From NCBI GenBank assembly GCA_017643025.1, contig JAEPOG010000002.1, positions 124,001 through 188,000 of the forward strand: a stretch of 64,000 bases of DNA, in the 5' to 3' direction. This DNA comes from Rhizobiaceae bacterium. GTDB lineage: Bacteria; Pseudomonadota; Alphaproteobacteria; Rhizobiales; Rhizobiaceae. Below the pieces are notes generated by a model, which saw nothing but the letters and a program-made list of their open reading frames with translations, did not search any database and was not told where the DNA came from. A program made the position numbers and the translations under genes. This document shows positions 1-10,322 of the stretch, piece by piece; position 1 is the first letter of the stretch; every line of letters begins with the position of its first letter.

Positions 1-1070
1 TAGCGCGCATCGGTGATGATGCCGAGGTCGCGGCCGGTGCGGGCGGTGGTCAGCGGGTCCCAAAGCGCCGATTCGATCAGCACGTCGGTGGTGTTCTCGT
101 CGCAGCCGGAGAGCTCACCACCCATGATGCCGGCGATCGATTCGACGCCGCTCTCGTCGGCGATCACGCACATTCCCGGCGACAGCTCGTATTCGCGCCC
201 GTCGAGCGCCAGCACCTTCTCGCCGGCCCTGGCGTCGCGCACGGTGAGGTTGCCCTTCACCTTCGCCGCGTCGAAGACGTGCAGCGGGCGGCCGCGGTCG
301 AATGTGACGTAGTTGGTGACGTCGACCAGCGCATTGATGGGGCGCAGGCCGATGGCGATCAGCCGCTGCTGCATCCATTTCGGCGACGGGCCGTTCTTCA
401 CGCCGCGCACGAGCCGAAGCGCGAAACCCGGACACATGTCCGGGTTCTCGATAGTCACCTTGACCGGGCATTCGCCCTTACCATCGACAGGTTCCACCGC
501 CCCCGGCTTCAGCGTGCCGAGACCCGCCGCGGCGAGATCGCGGGCGATGCCGTGCACGCCCGTCGCGTCGGGACGGTTGGGCGTCAGGCCGATCTCGATG
601 ACGGGATCATCGAGTTTCGCCCATGCGGCGAATGACGTGCCGACCGGCGCGTCCTCGGGGAGGTCGATGATGCCGTCATGCTCGTCGGAGATCATCAGCT
701 CGCGCTCGGAACACATCATGCCGCGGCTTTCGACGCCGCGGATGGTGCCAACCGAAAGCATGGTGTCGATGCCGGGAACATAGGTGCCGGGCGCAGCGAA
801 AGCGCCAACGAGGCCGGCGCGCGCGTTCGGGGCACCGCATACGACCTGGACCGGCGCGCCGGAGCCGGTGTCAACCGAGAGCACGCGGAGGCGATCGGCG
901 TCCGGATGCTGCTCGGCGGTCAGCACTTTCGCAATGACGAAAGGCTTGAGCGAGGCCTTGTCGTCGACCGACTCGACCTCGAGGCCGATCATGGTCAGCT
1001 TCTCGACGATCTCGTCGAGCGAAGCTTCGGTTTCGAGGTGGTCCTTGAGCCAGGAAAGGGTGAATTTCAT
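1..1070 (-). CDS. pheT: Phenylalanine--tRNA ligase beta subunit (5' part, runs off the window)
   Basis: Beta subunit of the alpha2-beta2 PheRS, which charges tRNA-Phe. Only the first ~356 codons are inside the window; the frame is open to base 1. The N-terminus ([12 protein letters not shown]) and the following OB-fold tRNA-binding region (~40-150) are typical of bacterial PheT, and the start of the B3/B4 editing region is visible after ~residue 210. The ATG at 1070-1068 overlaps the TGA of the preceding GFA gene as ATGA, which implies translational coupling. The gene is last of infC-rpmI-rplT-pheS-GFA-pheT as seen here. Confidence 0.95.
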   Translation of the reverse strand, partial: MKFTLSWLKDHLETEASLDEIVEKLTMIGLEVESVDDKASLKPFVIAKVLTAEQHPDADRLRVLSVDTGSGAPVQVVCGAPNARAGLVGAFAAPGTYVPGIDTMLSVGTIRGVESRGMMCSERELMISDEHDGIIDLPEDAPVGTSFAAWAKLDDPVIEIGLTPNRPDATGVHGIARDLAAAGLGTLKPGAVEPVDGKGECPVKVTIENPDMCPGFALRLVRGVKNGPSPKWMQQRLIAIGLRPINALVDVTNYVTFDRGRPLHVFDAAKVKGNLTVRDARAGEKVLALDGREYELSPGMCVIADESGVESIAGIMGGELSGCDENTTDVLIESALWDPLTTARTGRDLGIITDAR

Positions 1071-1489
1071 TCGCTTGTTCCGTCAGGTCTCGGCACGCTG
1101 GTTCCGACATGGCGCGGCAGCGCGTCGGGCATGTGCACATAGGGAAGCTGCTGGCGCACATAGGCGTGCATCTGCGGCTTGAATTCCTCGGGCGCGTCCA
1201 TGGCGCCGAGCACGATCCAGATGTCGTCGGGCAAACGCTCGTCGAGATAGGCGATCGGCGCGCCGCAGGTGCCGCAGAAGGTGCGTCTCACCGGGCCGTT
1301 GGCGAAGCTCCTGGGCTCCTCGCCGGCGAAGACGAGGACTTCCGCCTTGAAGCCGACAAATGCCGAGACCGGTGCGCCCGATGCATGCCGACAGTCGGCG
1401 CAATGGCAGTAGCTGACGTGATGCGGCGCAGCCGACGCCTCGAACCGCACCGCGCCGCAGCGGCAGCCGCCGGTGTGGGGCAGGGTCAT
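1067..1489 (-). CDS. GFA/CENP-V-fold zinc protein between pheS and pheT
   Basis: 140 aa protein of the glutathione-dependent formaldehyde-activating enzyme (GFA, CENP-V/GFA) domain family. The expected zinc-binding cysteines are visible: Cys9 and Cys11 (CRC), Cys28/Cys30/Cys33 (CHCADC) and Cys72/Cys75 (CGTC). The substrate is unknown; many family members are not formaldehyde enzymes. The ATG start overlaps the pheS stop (ATGA) and its stop overlaps the pheT start (ATGA), so it is co-translated with the PheRS subunits. The frame is open far upstream inside pheS, but the coupled ATG followed by the conserved GGCRCG motif decides the start. Confidence 0.85.
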   Translation of the reverse strand: MTLPHTGGCRCGAVRFEASAAPHHVSYCHCADCRHASGAPVSAFVGFKAEVLVFAGEEPRSFANGPVRRTFCGTCGAPIAYLDERLPDDIWIVLGAMDAPEEFKPQMHAYVRQQLPYVHMPDALPRHVGTSVPRPDGTSE

Positions 1490-2583
1490 GCGCTCAGGCC
1501 TCCGAACAGCGTCGGCATATCGAGCGGGCGGAAGCCGTAGTGCGACAGCCAGCGCACATCGGCGTCGAAGAAGGCGCGCAAATCCGGCATGCCGTATTTC
1601 AGCATCGCGATGCGGTCGATGCCCATGCCCCAGGCGAAGCCCTGGTATTCGTCGGGATCGAGCCCACCGAAGCGCAGCACGTTGGGGTGAACCATGCCGC
1701 AGCCGAGGATCTCCATCCAGTCGGAGCCCTGGCCGAACAGCACCTCGCCAGGCCGCGAGCGGTCGCACTGGATGTCCACTTCGAGCGACGGCTCGGTAAA
1801 GGGGAAAAATGACGGCCGGAAGCGCATGTTGAGCGACGGCACCTCGAAGAACGCCTTGCAGAACTCCTCCAGCACCCACTTCATGTTGGCGACATTCGCG
1901 GTCTTGTCGATCACCAGCCCCTCGAGCTGGTGGAACATCGGCGAGTGCGTGGCGTCGAAGTCGCAGCGATAGGTCTTGCCGGGGATGACAATGCGGATCG
2001 GCGGTTTCTGCGCCTCCATGGTGCGTATCTGCACCGGCGAGGTGTGCGTGCGCAGAAGCCGCGCCTGGTCCCGCTCGCCCTTCTGCAGGAAGAACGTGTC
2101 GTGCATCTCGCGCGCCGGGTGCCCTTCGGGGAAATTCAGCGCGGTGAAATTGTAATAGTCGGTCTCGATGTCCGGCCCCTCGGCGATGGCGAAGCCGAGA
2201 TCGCCGAAGATCGCCGCGATCTCGTCCATCACCTGGCTGATCGGGTGGATGCGGCCGCGCTCGGCCGGCGACTGGCGCACCGGCAGGGTGACGTCCAGCG
2301 TCTCGCGCGCCAGCCTGGCGTCGATGGCGGCGTCTCGCAGTTCCGTACGGCGGGCTGCAAGCGCCGAGCCGATGCGCTCCTTCAGCCCGTTGATCGCCGG
2401 CCCGAAGCTCTGGCGCTCCTCGGGCGTCATGGAGCCAAGCGACTTCAACCGCTCCGACACGGAACCCTTCTTGCCGAGCGCGCTGACGCGCACGGCCTCG
2501 ATCGCCTGCTCGTCGCCTGCGGCCGCAATCTCGGCCAGCAGCGTTTCCTCGAGCGCCTTCAGGTCAGTCATCAATTCGGTCAC
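1486..2583 (-). CDS. pheS: Phenylalanine--tRNA ligase alpha subunit
   Basis: Catalytic subunit of PheRS, 365 aa. An N-terminal helical tRNA-binding arm (1-100) is followed by the class II catalytic core, with motif 2 around the [11 protein letters not shown] segment and motif 3 near residue 325 ([10 protein letters not shown]). I chose the GTG at 2583 because GGAAGAG lies 7 nt upstream. An in-frame ATG at 2571 (MTDLKALEE) is the alternative and would give 361 aa. It lies downstream of a strong rplT terminator, so it probably has its own promoter or relies on read-through. Confidence 0.95.
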   Translation of the reverse strand: MTELMTDLKALEETLLAEIAAAGDEQAIEAVRVSALGKKGSVSERLKSLGSMTPEERQSFGPAINGLKERIGSALAARRTELRDAAIDARLARETLDVTLPVRQSPAERGRIHPISQVMDEIAAIFGDLGFAIAEGPDIETDYYNFTALNFPEGHPAREMHDTFFLQKGERDQARLLRTHTSPVQIRTMEAQKPPIRIVIPGKTYRCDFDATHSPMFHQLEGLVIDKTANVANMKWVLEEFCKAFFEVPSLNMRFRPSFFPFTEPSLEVDIQCDRSRPGEVLFGQGSDWMEILGCGMVHPNVLRFGGLDPDEYQGFAWGMGIDRIAMLKYGMPDLRAFFDADVRWLSHYGFRPLDMPTLFGGLSA

Positions 2584-2630
2584 GACGTTGCTCTTCCGTC
2601 TCGTCTCGGTCTCAGGTGCGTTCCAACAAG

Positions 2631-2664
2631 CAAAAACCCGCGCCAGCCCAGCCGGCGCGGGTTT
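2631..2664 (-). terminator. Rho-independent terminator after rplT
   Basis: A perfect 11-bp stem (2634-2644 with 2654-2664) with a 9-nt loop. Read on the minus strand it ends in a run of five T, directly after the rplT stop and before pheS. It separates infC-rpmI-rplT from pheS-GFA-pheT. Confidence 0.8.
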
Positions 2665-2703
2665 CCCAAATCAGATTTTCGAATGCTTGGGAAGCGCGGC
2701 GGC

Positions 2704-3105
2704 CTAGGCTACTGCGCTTTCAAAAGCGTTCGGCGTGGTGTCTTTCAGATAGGCCAGCGCATCCTTCGACTTCGCGACCAGCGCGGCGAAGGCCTGCGGC
2801 TCGTGGATCGCCATGTCGGACAGAACCTTGCGGTCGATCTCGATGCCGGCCTTTGTCAGCCCGTCGATGAAGCGGCCATAGGTGAGGCCGTGTTCGCGCG
2901 TCGCGGCGTTGATGCGCTGGATCCACAGAGCGCGGAAATTGCGCTTGCGGTTCTTGCGGTCGCGATACGCATACTGCATCGACTTTTCGACCGCCTGCTT
3001 GGCGGTACGGATGGTGTTCTTGCGGCGGCCGTAGAAACCCTTGGCCTGACCCAGAACCTTCTTGTGCTTGGCGTGGGCGGTGACGCCTCTCTTTACGCGT
3101 GCCAT
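2704..3105 (-). CDS. rplT: 50S ribosomal protein L20
   Basis: L20, an early-assembly 23S rRNA-binding protein, which in other bacteria also represses its own operon. 133 aa; the basic N-terminal tail ([18 protein letters not shown]) and the central WIQRINAA segment are diagnostic. It carries the ~15-residue C-terminal extension usual in rhizobia. It starts 34 nt after rpmI and is followed by a strong terminator. Confidence 0.98.
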   Translation of the reverse strand: MARVKRGVTAHAKHKKVLGQAKGFYGRRKNTIRTAKQAVEKSMQYAYRDRKNRKRNFRALWIQRINAATREHGLTYGRFIDGLTKAGIEIDRKVLSDMAIHEPQAFAALVAKSKDALAYLKDTTPNAFESAVA

Positions 3106-3139
3106 GTCATGATCTCCTTAAACGCTTGGTCAGGCGGGC

Positions 3140-3349
3140 TTAGATGCCACCGCCGTTGGGCATGTAGTTCTTGACGACCTTGCGGGCGTCCGGTTCGGCC
3201 AGAACCATCATGCCCCGCGCGTCGCGGATGAACTTGTTGCTGCGCTTGATCATGCCGTGGCGCTTGCCCTGGGCCGCCACCTTGACCTTGCCGGTCCCGG
3301 TGATCTTGAAACGCTTCTTGGCAGACGACTTCGTCTTCATCTTGGGCAT
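3140..3349 (-). CDS. rpmI: 50S ribosomal protein L35
   Basis: L35, 69 aa, highly basic ([14 protein letters not shown] start, [13 protein letters not shown] in the middle). The frame is open nine codons further upstream, but the conserved MPKMKTK start at 3349 is the family start. The gene lies between infC and rplT in the universal order. Confidence 0.97.
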   Translation of the reverse strand: MPKMKTKSSAKKRFKITGTGKVKVAAQGKRHGMIKRSNKFIRDARGMMVLAEPDARKVVKNYMPNGGGI

Positions 3350-3480
3350 TTTGCTGACTCCGTAATAAGCGCTCACGCCAGTCCGATACTCGGACGGCTC
3401 CGCGAGGGCGCCGGACTGCCGGCGGCGGCCAGTCGGCCGCTTCTCGCTTCGCTCGTGGCTTGTGTGAGCTTAAGCATTAA

Positions 3481-3512
3481 GAACCGCCACGGCATGCCCT
3501 GCCGGGCGGTTC
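3481..3512 (-). promoter_or_regulatory. Strong hairpin in the infC-rpmI spacer
   Basis: An 8-bp outer stem (3481-3488 with 3505-3512) stacks on a 5-bp inner stem (3490-3494 with 3500-3504). The loop is 5 nt and there is one bulged base. It lies in the 239-nt infC-rpmI spacer, and in the direction of transcription it is followed by TTAAT rather than a real T-tract. It could be a leaky terminator/attenuator or part of an L20-responsive leader; which one is inference. Confidence 0.45.
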
Positions 3513-3588
3513 GGAACGCGGCCTTATACAGATGCGCCCTCAAAAGCGCAACAGCCGGCCAACGGGATTCGAAAGCGGCGCCGGCGGC

Positions 3589-4125
3589 CTATTTCGGCGC
3601 CAGCACCATCATCATCTGGCGGCCTTCGAGCTTCGGCTCGGCCTCCACCTTGGCGATCGGCTCGACCTCTTCGCGCACGCGGTTCAGAAGCTGCATGCCG
3701 AGTTCGAGGTGGGCCATCTCGCGGCCGCGGAAGCGCAGCGTGAGCTTGACCTTGTCGCCGTCGTCGAAGAAGCGGCGCACCGCCTTCATCTTCACCTCAT
3801 AATCGTGGGTGTCGATGTTCGGACGCATCTTGATCTCCTTGATCTCGATGGTCTTCTGCTTCTTGCGGGCCTCGGCGGCCTTCTTCTGTCCCTGATATTT
3901 GAGCTTGCCCAGATCGGTGATCTTGCACACTGGCGGCTGGGCATTGGGGGAAATCTCGACCAGGTCGAGACCAGCCTCGTCGGCGAACCTCAGCGCGTCA
4001 TTGATGTCTACGACGCCTCGGTTGTTGCCTTCCTCATCGATAAGCTGGACCTGGGGAACGCGGATGTCGCGGTTGGCGCGCGGTCCTTCCTTGACCGGCG
4101 CGGCTGCTTTGAACGGTCTGCGAAT
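3589..4125 (-). CDS. infC: Translation initiation factor IF-3, ATT start codon
   Basis: IF-3 binds the 30S subunit and proofreads start-codon choice. 178 aa: N-domain (from ~residue 18, [16 protein letters not shown]), lysine-rich linker ([16 protein letters not shown]), then the C-domain ending MMMVLAPK. No ATG/GTG/TTG gives the full N-domain. A textbook AAGGAG (4140-4135) lies 9 nt before an ATT codon at 4125-4123, and translation from it yields exactly the rhizobial N-terminus. The first conventional start is an internal GTG at 3930 that would delete 65 residues. ATT is the codon through which IF-3 represses its own gene in E. coli. A -35-like TTGACT on the minus strand is at 4216-4221. 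Confidence 0.93.
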   Translation of the reverse strand: MRRPFKAAAPVKEGPRANRDIRVPQVQLIDEEGNNRGVVDINDALRFADEAGLDLVEISPNAQPPVCKITDLGKLKYQGQKKAAEARKKQKTIEIKEIKMRPNIDTHDYEVKMKAVRRFFDDGDKVKLTLRFRGREMAHLELGMQLLNRVREEVEPIAKVEAEPKLEGRQMMMVLAPK

Positions 4126-4166
4126 GGTCGTTGTCTCCTTCTACAGTTGACCCTGAATCGCTGAAA

Positions 4167-4183
4167 CGCCGGCTGTTCCGGCG
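4167..4183 (-). promoter_or_regulatory. Hairpin in the infC 5' leader
   Basis: Perfect 6-bp GC stem (4167-4172 with 4178-4183), 5-nt loop, followed on the minus strand by TTT and lying ~27 nt before the infC Shine-Dalgarno. A leader attenuator or stability element is possible; no function can be read from sequence. Confidence 0.35.
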
Positions 4184-4314
4184 CAAGGCGCGCAATGTGG
4201 TCGCGCGACCGGCCAAGTCAATAGCACAGTTCAGCCGGGGAATCATTATTTCCGCCGAGATTGCAGGCCGGCCACGGCCTTCACCCGCGCTGCGCGACAT
4301 GCGATAGGGCGGAC

Positions 4315-5100
4315 ATGAACGAAGAAAAAGCCGAAACCATCGATGTCGGCGGCAACGCCATCGCGGTACGCCACAGGAGCGGCAAGGCGCCGGGCGTTGT
4401 CTGGCTCGGCGGCTACAAGTCGGACATGGCGGGCACCAAGGCAGACACGCTCGACCGCTGGGCGGCCGACAACGGTCACGCCTTCACCCGCCACGACTAT
4501 TCCGGCCATGGCGAAAGCGGCGGCCGCTTCGAGGACGGCACGATCTCGCGCTGGCTCAACGAAAGCCTCGCGGTGTTCGAACGCTTCACCGACGGACCGC
4601 AGATCCTGGTCGGCTCATCCATGGGCGGCTGGATCGCGCTTCGCATGGCGCAGGAGCTGCACAAAGCAGGCAAGGGAGAGCGCCTCGCCGGCATGTTGCT
4701 GATCGCGCCAGCTCCGGATTTCACCATCGAGCTGATGGAACCGCAGCTTACCGAGGCGCAAAGAAGGGCTCTTGAGGAACAGGGCTACTTCGAAGAGCCG
4801 TCGGAATATTCCGACCAGCCCAACGTCTACACCCGCGCTCTGTTGGAGGACGGGCGGAAGAACCGGGTACTCACCGGCCATCTCGAGACGCATTGCCCGG
4901 TCCACATCCTGCAGGGGATGGCCGATCCGGACGTGCCGCATACGCATGCGCAGAAGCTGGTCGACCAGTTGTCGTCGGACGACGTGACGCTGACGCTCAT
5001 TCCCGATGGTGACCACCGGCTTTCGCGGCCGCAGGATCTTGAACTACTGACGCGTACGGCGGCGGGTCTGGTGGCGCTACACGGTCAGGGCCGAGCCTGA
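4315..5100 (+). CDS. Alpha/beta hydrolase (ABHD10-like serine hydrolase)
   Basis: 261 aa cytosolic alpha/beta hydrolase. The nucleophile elbow GSSMGG (residues 100-105, Ser102) is clear. An acid in the ADPD segment (204-206) and His234 (DGDH) complete a plausible triad, and an HG-type DYSGHGES turn (61-68) fits. Overall it resembles the bacterial relatives of mitochondrial ABHD10 thioesterase; the substrate is unknown. It starts divergently from infC with 189 nt between. ATG 4315 was chosen because family homology starts there; upstream codons look non-coding. Confidence 0.85.
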   Translation: MNEEKAETIDVGGNAIAVRHRSGKAPGVVWLGGYKSDMAGTKADTLDRWAADNGHAFTRHDYSGHGESGGRFEDGTISRWLNESLAVFERFTDGPQILVGSSMGGWIALRMAQELHKAGKGERLAGMLLIAPAPDFTIELMEPQLTEAQRRALEEQGYFEEPSEYSDQPNVYTRALLEDGRKNRVLTGHLETHCPVHILQGMADPDVPHTHAQKLVDQLSSDDVTLTLIPDGDHRLSRPQDLELLTRTAAGLVALHGQGRA

Positions 5101-5250
5101 CCGCTCAGAGCACTCGTCCGATTAAATGCAATCTTTTCAATAGCCTGTCCGATTTCCGTCCGATTGTTCTTGAATCGTACACACACCGTTCCCACTTCGA
5201 TTTCCATGCAGCCAGCCAGGCTGCCCAGCACTGACAGGGAACGGGTAAAG

Positions 5251-5697
5251 ATGACCAATTCCGCACTCATACGTCCTGCCTGGACGCCAGCCACCATCGC
5301 GCTGATGGTCATAGGCTTCATGGTGTTTTGGCCACTCGGCCTTGCCATGCTCGCCTACATTCTCTGGGGCGACCGCCTCGGCGATTTCAAGCGCGACGTG
5401 AACCGGGCGACTGACGGCATGTTCGCCAATTGCGGCCGGGGCCGCCACCGCGGCTACCACGCTCGCACCGGAAATGTCGCCTTCGACGACTGGCGCGCCA
5501 AGGAACTCGAGCGCATCGAGGAAGAGCGCCGCAAGCTCGACGAGATGCGCGAGCAGTTCGACGAGTATCTGCGCGAGCTTCGCCGGGCCAAGGACCAGGA
5601 CGAGTTCGACCGTTTCATGGGCGAACGCTCCAAGTCCACGCCTGCTCCGACTTCGAAAAAGAAGAAGGACAAGGGCGAAGGCCTTCTCGACGACTGA
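5251..5697 (+). CDS. DUF2852 membrane protein
   Basis: 148 aa. One hydrophobic segment (~10-32, with GFMVFWPLGLAMLAYIL) is followed by a highly charged, probably coiled-coil region (~80-125) and a lysine-rich tail. It matches the alphaproteobacterial DUF2852 family of unknown function. An AGGGA about 10 nt upstream supports the ATG at 5251 over in-frame upstream starts. A strong terminator follows. Confidence 0.8.
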   Translation: MTNSALIRPAWTPATIALMVIGFMVFWPLGLAMLAYILWGDRLGDFKRDVNRATDGMFANCGRGRHRGYHARTGNVAFDDWRAKELERIEEERRKLDEMREQFDEYLRELRRAKDQDEFDRFMGERSKSTPAPTSKKKKDKGEGLLDD

Positions 5698-5721
5698 TCT
5701 CCCAGTCGCATGCAAGCAACG

Positions 5722-5750
5722 AAACGGCGCCGCAGGGCGCCGTTTTTCTT
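5722..5750 (+). terminator. Rho-independent terminator after the DUF2852 gene
   Basis: Perfect 10-bp stem (5722-5731 with 5736-5745), 4-nt GCAG loop, then TTCTT. It lies 25 nt past the DUF2852 stop. Confidence 0.85.
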
Positions 5751-5800
5751 ATGGGCGCATTTTCATCCGCGCTTCGCGCGAATCGCCTAGACTGGCCGAC

Positions 5801-6553
5801 ATGAACCTCGCCTTCCTGCGCAAGACCAAGTCCCCGGCGCAGCCGCTCGTCCGTGACCATGAGGTCGCCGGGCGTTCGCTGCCGCTCAGGATCGTCGAGA
5901 ACGACCGCGCCACGCGGCTGACGCTGAGGATTGCGGCCGGCGGAACCGGGCTGCGCATCACGGTGCCACCCGGCGTCTCGCAGAGTGAGGTCGACCGCTT
6001 TCTCGAGCGCCATCGCGGCTGGCTGGAGCAGCGGCTCGCCAAGGTTCCGGAACAGCCGACGGTTCGCCCGGGCATCAAGGTGCCGGTGCGCGGCGTGCCG
6101 CACCTTATCGTGCACGAACCCGGCAAGCGCGGCATGGCAGAAACCGCGCGGACCGAGGACGGCCCGGTGCTGATCGTCCACGGCGACATCAGGCACCTGC
6201 CGCGCCGCGTCGCCGATTTTCTCAAGCGCGAAGCCAGGCGCGAGATCGAGGTGCTGGTGGCGAAACACACGGCGACGATTGGCCGCCGCGCCAAATCCGT
6301 ACGCTTCAAGGACACAACCTCGCGCTGGGGTTCATGCACATCCGACGGCGCACTGTCCTTCTCATGGCGCATCGCGATGGCGCCCGGCACGGTGATCGAC
6401 TACCTGGTGGCACACGAGGTGGCGCACCTGATCGAGATGAACCACGGGCCGAAATTCTGGAAGCTGTGCAAGGAGCTCTGCCTGCGCACCGATGAAGCCA
6501 AGGCCTGGCTCAAGCGCAACGGCTCGGCGCTGCAGGCGATTGGTTTCGGCTGA
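5801..6553 (+). CDS. SprT-like / YgjP-type zinc metallopeptidase (DUF45)
   Basis: 250 aa protein of the YgjP/WLM-like M48-clan family. The zinc site HEVAH (205-209) with the third ligand His215 (MNHGPKFW) is intact, and the RWGSC signature (~175-179) is typical. No signal peptide, so cytosolic. The physiological substrate is unknown. It is convergent with the AI-2E gene, whose stop lies 5 nt beyond. Confidence 0.9.
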   Translation: MNLAFLRKTKSPAQPLVRDHEVAGRSLPLRIVENDRATRLTLRIAAGGTGLRITVPPGVSQSEVDRFLERHRGWLEQRLAKVPEQPTVRPGIKVPVRGVPHLIVHEPGKRGMAETARTEDGPVLIVHGDIRHLPRRVADFLKREARREIEVLVAKHTATIGRRAKSVRFKDTTSRWGSCTSDGALSFSWRIAMAPGTVIDYLVAHEVAHLIEMNHGPKFWKLCKELCLRTDEAKAWLKRNGSALQAIGFG

Positions 6554-6558
6554 GGCGC

Positions 6559-7653
6559 CTAGCGCGGCTGAAAGCTGTTCAGGCCGGGCAGGATGTTGCG
6601 GCCGATGGCGAAGACGATCAGCAGGGCAGGAATGGCGATAAAGCCGCCGATCGGCCCCCACAGCCAGATCCAGAATGCCAGGGCCAGCAGCACCAGGAAC
6701 GGGTTGAGCGTCATGGTGCGACCGATCACCATAGGCGTGACGAACTGCGCCTCGACAAGATTGAGGCCGAGATAGGCCAGCGGCGGCAATATGCTCTGGG
6801 TCAGCGTGTCGCCCATCGACAGGCCTACGGCGAGCAGGATCAGCGCCATGATCGCCGGGCCGATATAGACGACGAAGTTGAGGAGCCCGGCGAGCGCGCC
6901 CCACAGCGCCGGCGACGGCACTCCGATTGCCCATAGGACCAGCGTCACCGCGATCCCCAGACCGACGTTGATCGCTGCGATTGATAGCAGATAGCGCGAC
7001 ACCAGTTTCTCGACGTCGCGGAAGATATGGGCGGTACGCCAGCGCAGGCGACGGTTGGAGAACACCCGCAGTATCGCGACCCGGATGTCCTGCCGCGTCG
7101 CGACGAAGAAATAGAGGCTCGCCATGAACAGCAGCACCTGCGCGACGAGCGCCGGCGCCATGATGGCAACATCTTCCACGCCGGCGCCTTCCTCCTCCAC
7201 GCGCAACGTGGTGTCGGAACCACCCATGATGGAGCCCATCTCATCCTGCAGATTGCGAAGCGCGTTCAGCGGCTCCCGCAGCTCGGCCAGATGAACCTGC
7301 AGGCGGTTCCATATGCGCGGCAGTTCCCCGGCCCAGAACGACAGCGGCCCGACAAGCGCCAATGCCAGCACGCAGACGACAGTAACAAAGAGAAGAAAGA
7401 CGGCGGCGGCTGAAGCCCAACTCGGCCAGCCGCTGCGCTCCAGCCAGGTGGCAACCGGTCCGAGCATCAGCCCGACGACCACTGCGAGCGCCACCGGCAT
7501 GAGAATGAACTCGCCGGCCTGCAGCGCAAACACCAGGCCGACGACCCCCAGCAGGATGAGCGCGGCATAGGCGCTGCGGCTGAGGACGATGTCGATATCG
7601 ACTCGCGGCGGCAGCCGAACGATGGGCGGTTTCTTGAATTCGTACTTGTTCAT
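6559..7653 (-). CDS. AI-2E family transporter / PerM-like permease
   Basis: 364 aa polytopic inner-membrane protein of the AI-2 exporter (TqsA/PerM) family. Hydrophobic segments are at ~30-75 (two), ~84-108, ~170-190 and a C-terminal cluster at ~225-355. The C-terminal PxLWGxLAGLLNFVVYIGP region is the family hallmark. The transported substrate cannot be inferred; family members also include Na+/H+ antiporters. Monocistronic, divergent from the lipoprotein gene. Confidence 0.88.
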   Translation of the reverse strand: MNKYEFKKPPIVRLPPRVDIDIVLSRSAYAALILLGVVGLVFALQAGEFILMPVALAVVVGLMLGPVATWLERSGWPSWASAAAVFLLFVTVVCVLALALVGPLSFWAGELPRIWNRLQVHLAELREPLNALRNLQDEMGSIMGGSDTTLRVEEEGAGVEDVAIMAPALVAQVLLFMASLYFFVATRQDIRVAILRVFSNRRLRWRTAHIFRDVEKLVSRYLLSIAAINVGLGIAVTLVLWAIGVPSPALWGALAGLLNFVVYIGPAIMALILLAVGLSMGDTLTQSILPPLAYLGLNLVEAQFVTPMVIGRTMTLNPFLVLLALAFWIWLWGPIGGFIAIPALLIVFAIGRNILPGLNSFQPR

Positions 7654-7764
7654 GGAGCCGGATCCATTGTGGACGAAATGCGGCTACATGACGACTGGAG
7701 CGCCGGCTGATGTGTCCCGGCGGCATTGCCATAAATGCACACGCCTGTATGTTCGCCGGCGGCA

Positions 7765-8343
7765 ATGAGGGGCGGAAAATTGAAGCAGTTCAAGCAGTTC
7801 GTATTGCTGTTCGCGGTCATGGCCGTGGCGGCCTGCCAGGCGCCGCAAAGCGTGCAGGATTTCTCCAACCGGCAGATGGGGCGCTACGCCATCGGAAAAT
7901 CCTACGCCCAGGTCGCCTCGACGCCTGATTTCGAGGAAGATTCGCTCGGCCGGGTGAAACTCTACGGCCAGCCGATCGGCTCCTATCCGCTCGCCAGCGG
8001 CGACGTCGTACACCGGCACATCAAGCGTTACGCGGCGGGTTCGAAAACGACCGACTTCGGCTTCATCAGGCAGAGCGAGAGTGTGCGCTACCAGTACCGG
8101 CTGGCCTATTTCCGGGTCGGTCCCAACGGGGTCGTCAATGACATGGCGGTCGGCACGGTACCAGGCGAGACGACCAAGTGCGTAGGCAGGTTCTATGGCC
8201 TTGTCGAGACATGCGAGGACGGCGAGACGCCGGCGCAATCGCTTGCAATCTACGACCAGGTGGTGCGCACGCTGGACGGGCAGCCGATCTCGGCATGGGG
8301 TCCGGCGGCCATTCAGGCTCCGGCGCCCGCCACAAGCGGCTGA
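7765..8343 (+). CDS. Predicted lipoprotein, function unknown
   Basis: Hypothetical protein of 192 aa from ATG 7765. Residues ~6-23 form a signal peptide ending in a lipobox with Cys24 (VAAC), so it is expected to be lipid-anchored in the periplasm. No family recognised; there are no repeats or membrane spans after the signal. A TTG at 7780 preceded by GAGGGG at a 7-nt spacing is an equally good or better start and still leaves a complete signal peptide. It sits upstream of trpF with a 40-nt gap. Confidence 0.7.
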   Translation: MRGGKLKQFKQFVLLFAVMAVAACQAPQSVQDFSNRQMGRYAIGKSYAQVASTPDFEEDSLGRVKLYGQPIGSYPLASGDVVHRHIKRYAAGSKTTDFGFIRQSESVRYQYRLAYFRVGPNGVVNDMAVGTVPGETTKCVGRFYGLVETCEDGETPAQSLAIYDQVVRTLDGQPISAWGPAAIQAPAPATSG

Positions 8344-8383
8344 AATCTCGACTCGCGGCGCAAGCCGCTGTATTTGCTGCCGC

Positions 8384-9043
8384 ATGGCGCTCGATATCAA
8401 GATCTGCGGGCTGAAGACGCCGGAAACGATCGCCGCCGCCCTCGACGGCGGCGCGACCCATATCGGCTTCATCTTCTTCTCCAAGAGCCCGCGCTACATT
8501 GCCCCCGAGGACGCCGGCGACCTCAGACTCGCCGCGCGCGGACAGGCGGAGGCTGTCGCCGTCAGCGTCGATGCCGACAACGCGTTTCTCGACGAGATCG
8601 TGCTCGCCATGTCGCCCGACTGGCTGCAGCTTCATGGCCGCGAAACGCCCGAGCGCGTGGCCGCCATCCGCGAGCGCTACAGCCTGCCGGTGATAAAGGC
8701 GTTGCCCGTCTCCGAGGCTGCCGACCTCGAACGGATCAAGCCCTATCTCGGCGTGGCCGACCGCTTTCTGCTTGACGCCAAGGCGCCGAAGGGGTCCGAA
8801 CTGCCGGGCGGCAACGGCGTCGCCTATGACTGGAGCCTGCTCGCCGCCCTTGACGCGGATATCGACTACATGCTTTCGGGAGGGCTCAACGCCGCCAATG
8901 TCGGCGATGCCCTGCGACTGGCGAACCCGCCCGGGATAGACATTTCCTCCGGCGTCGAAAGCGCGCCGGGCGTCAAGGACGTAGGGCTGATTACGGGTTT
9001 TTTCCGGGCCGTCGAGCAAGCGCAGACGATCAGCGCAGCCTGA
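8384..9043 (+). CDS. trpF: Phosphoribosylanthranilate isomerase
   Basis: Amadori rearrangement of N-(5'-phosphoribosyl)anthranilate to CdRP in tryptophan synthesis. 219 aa TIM barrel; the KICGLKTPE motif at the N-terminus carries the catalytic Cys, and the LLDAK segment mid-protein carries the catalytic Asp. The phosphate-binding end (LSGGLNAANV, DISSGVES) is intact. The ATG at 8384 gives the family N-terminus MALDIKICG. First gene of trpF-trpB-x-y-trpA-accD-folC. Confidence 0.97.
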   Translation: MALDIKICGLKTPETIAAALDGGATHIGFIFFSKSPRYIAPEDAGDLRLAARGQAEAVAVSVDADNAFLDEIVLAMSPDWLQLHGRETPERVAAIRERYSLPVIKALPVSEAADLERIKPYLGVADRFLLDAKAPKGSELPGGNGVAYDWSLLAALDADIDYMLSGGLNAANVGDALRLANPPGIDISSGVESAPGVKDVGLITGFFRAVEQAQTISAA

Positions 9044-9070
9044 CTGCCCGAACAGTCAGGAGGCCGGGCC

Positions 9071-10291
<1,221 letters not shown>

Positions 10292-10322
10292 CCAGCCAAT
10301 CCGCACGGGAGGCGGACCAGCC

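Noticed and set aside
1930..3174. 414-codon plus-strand frame spanning pheS-rplT
   Set aside because: It runs through the complement of two recognised genes and a terminator; Arg/Leu/Gly-rich with no motif.
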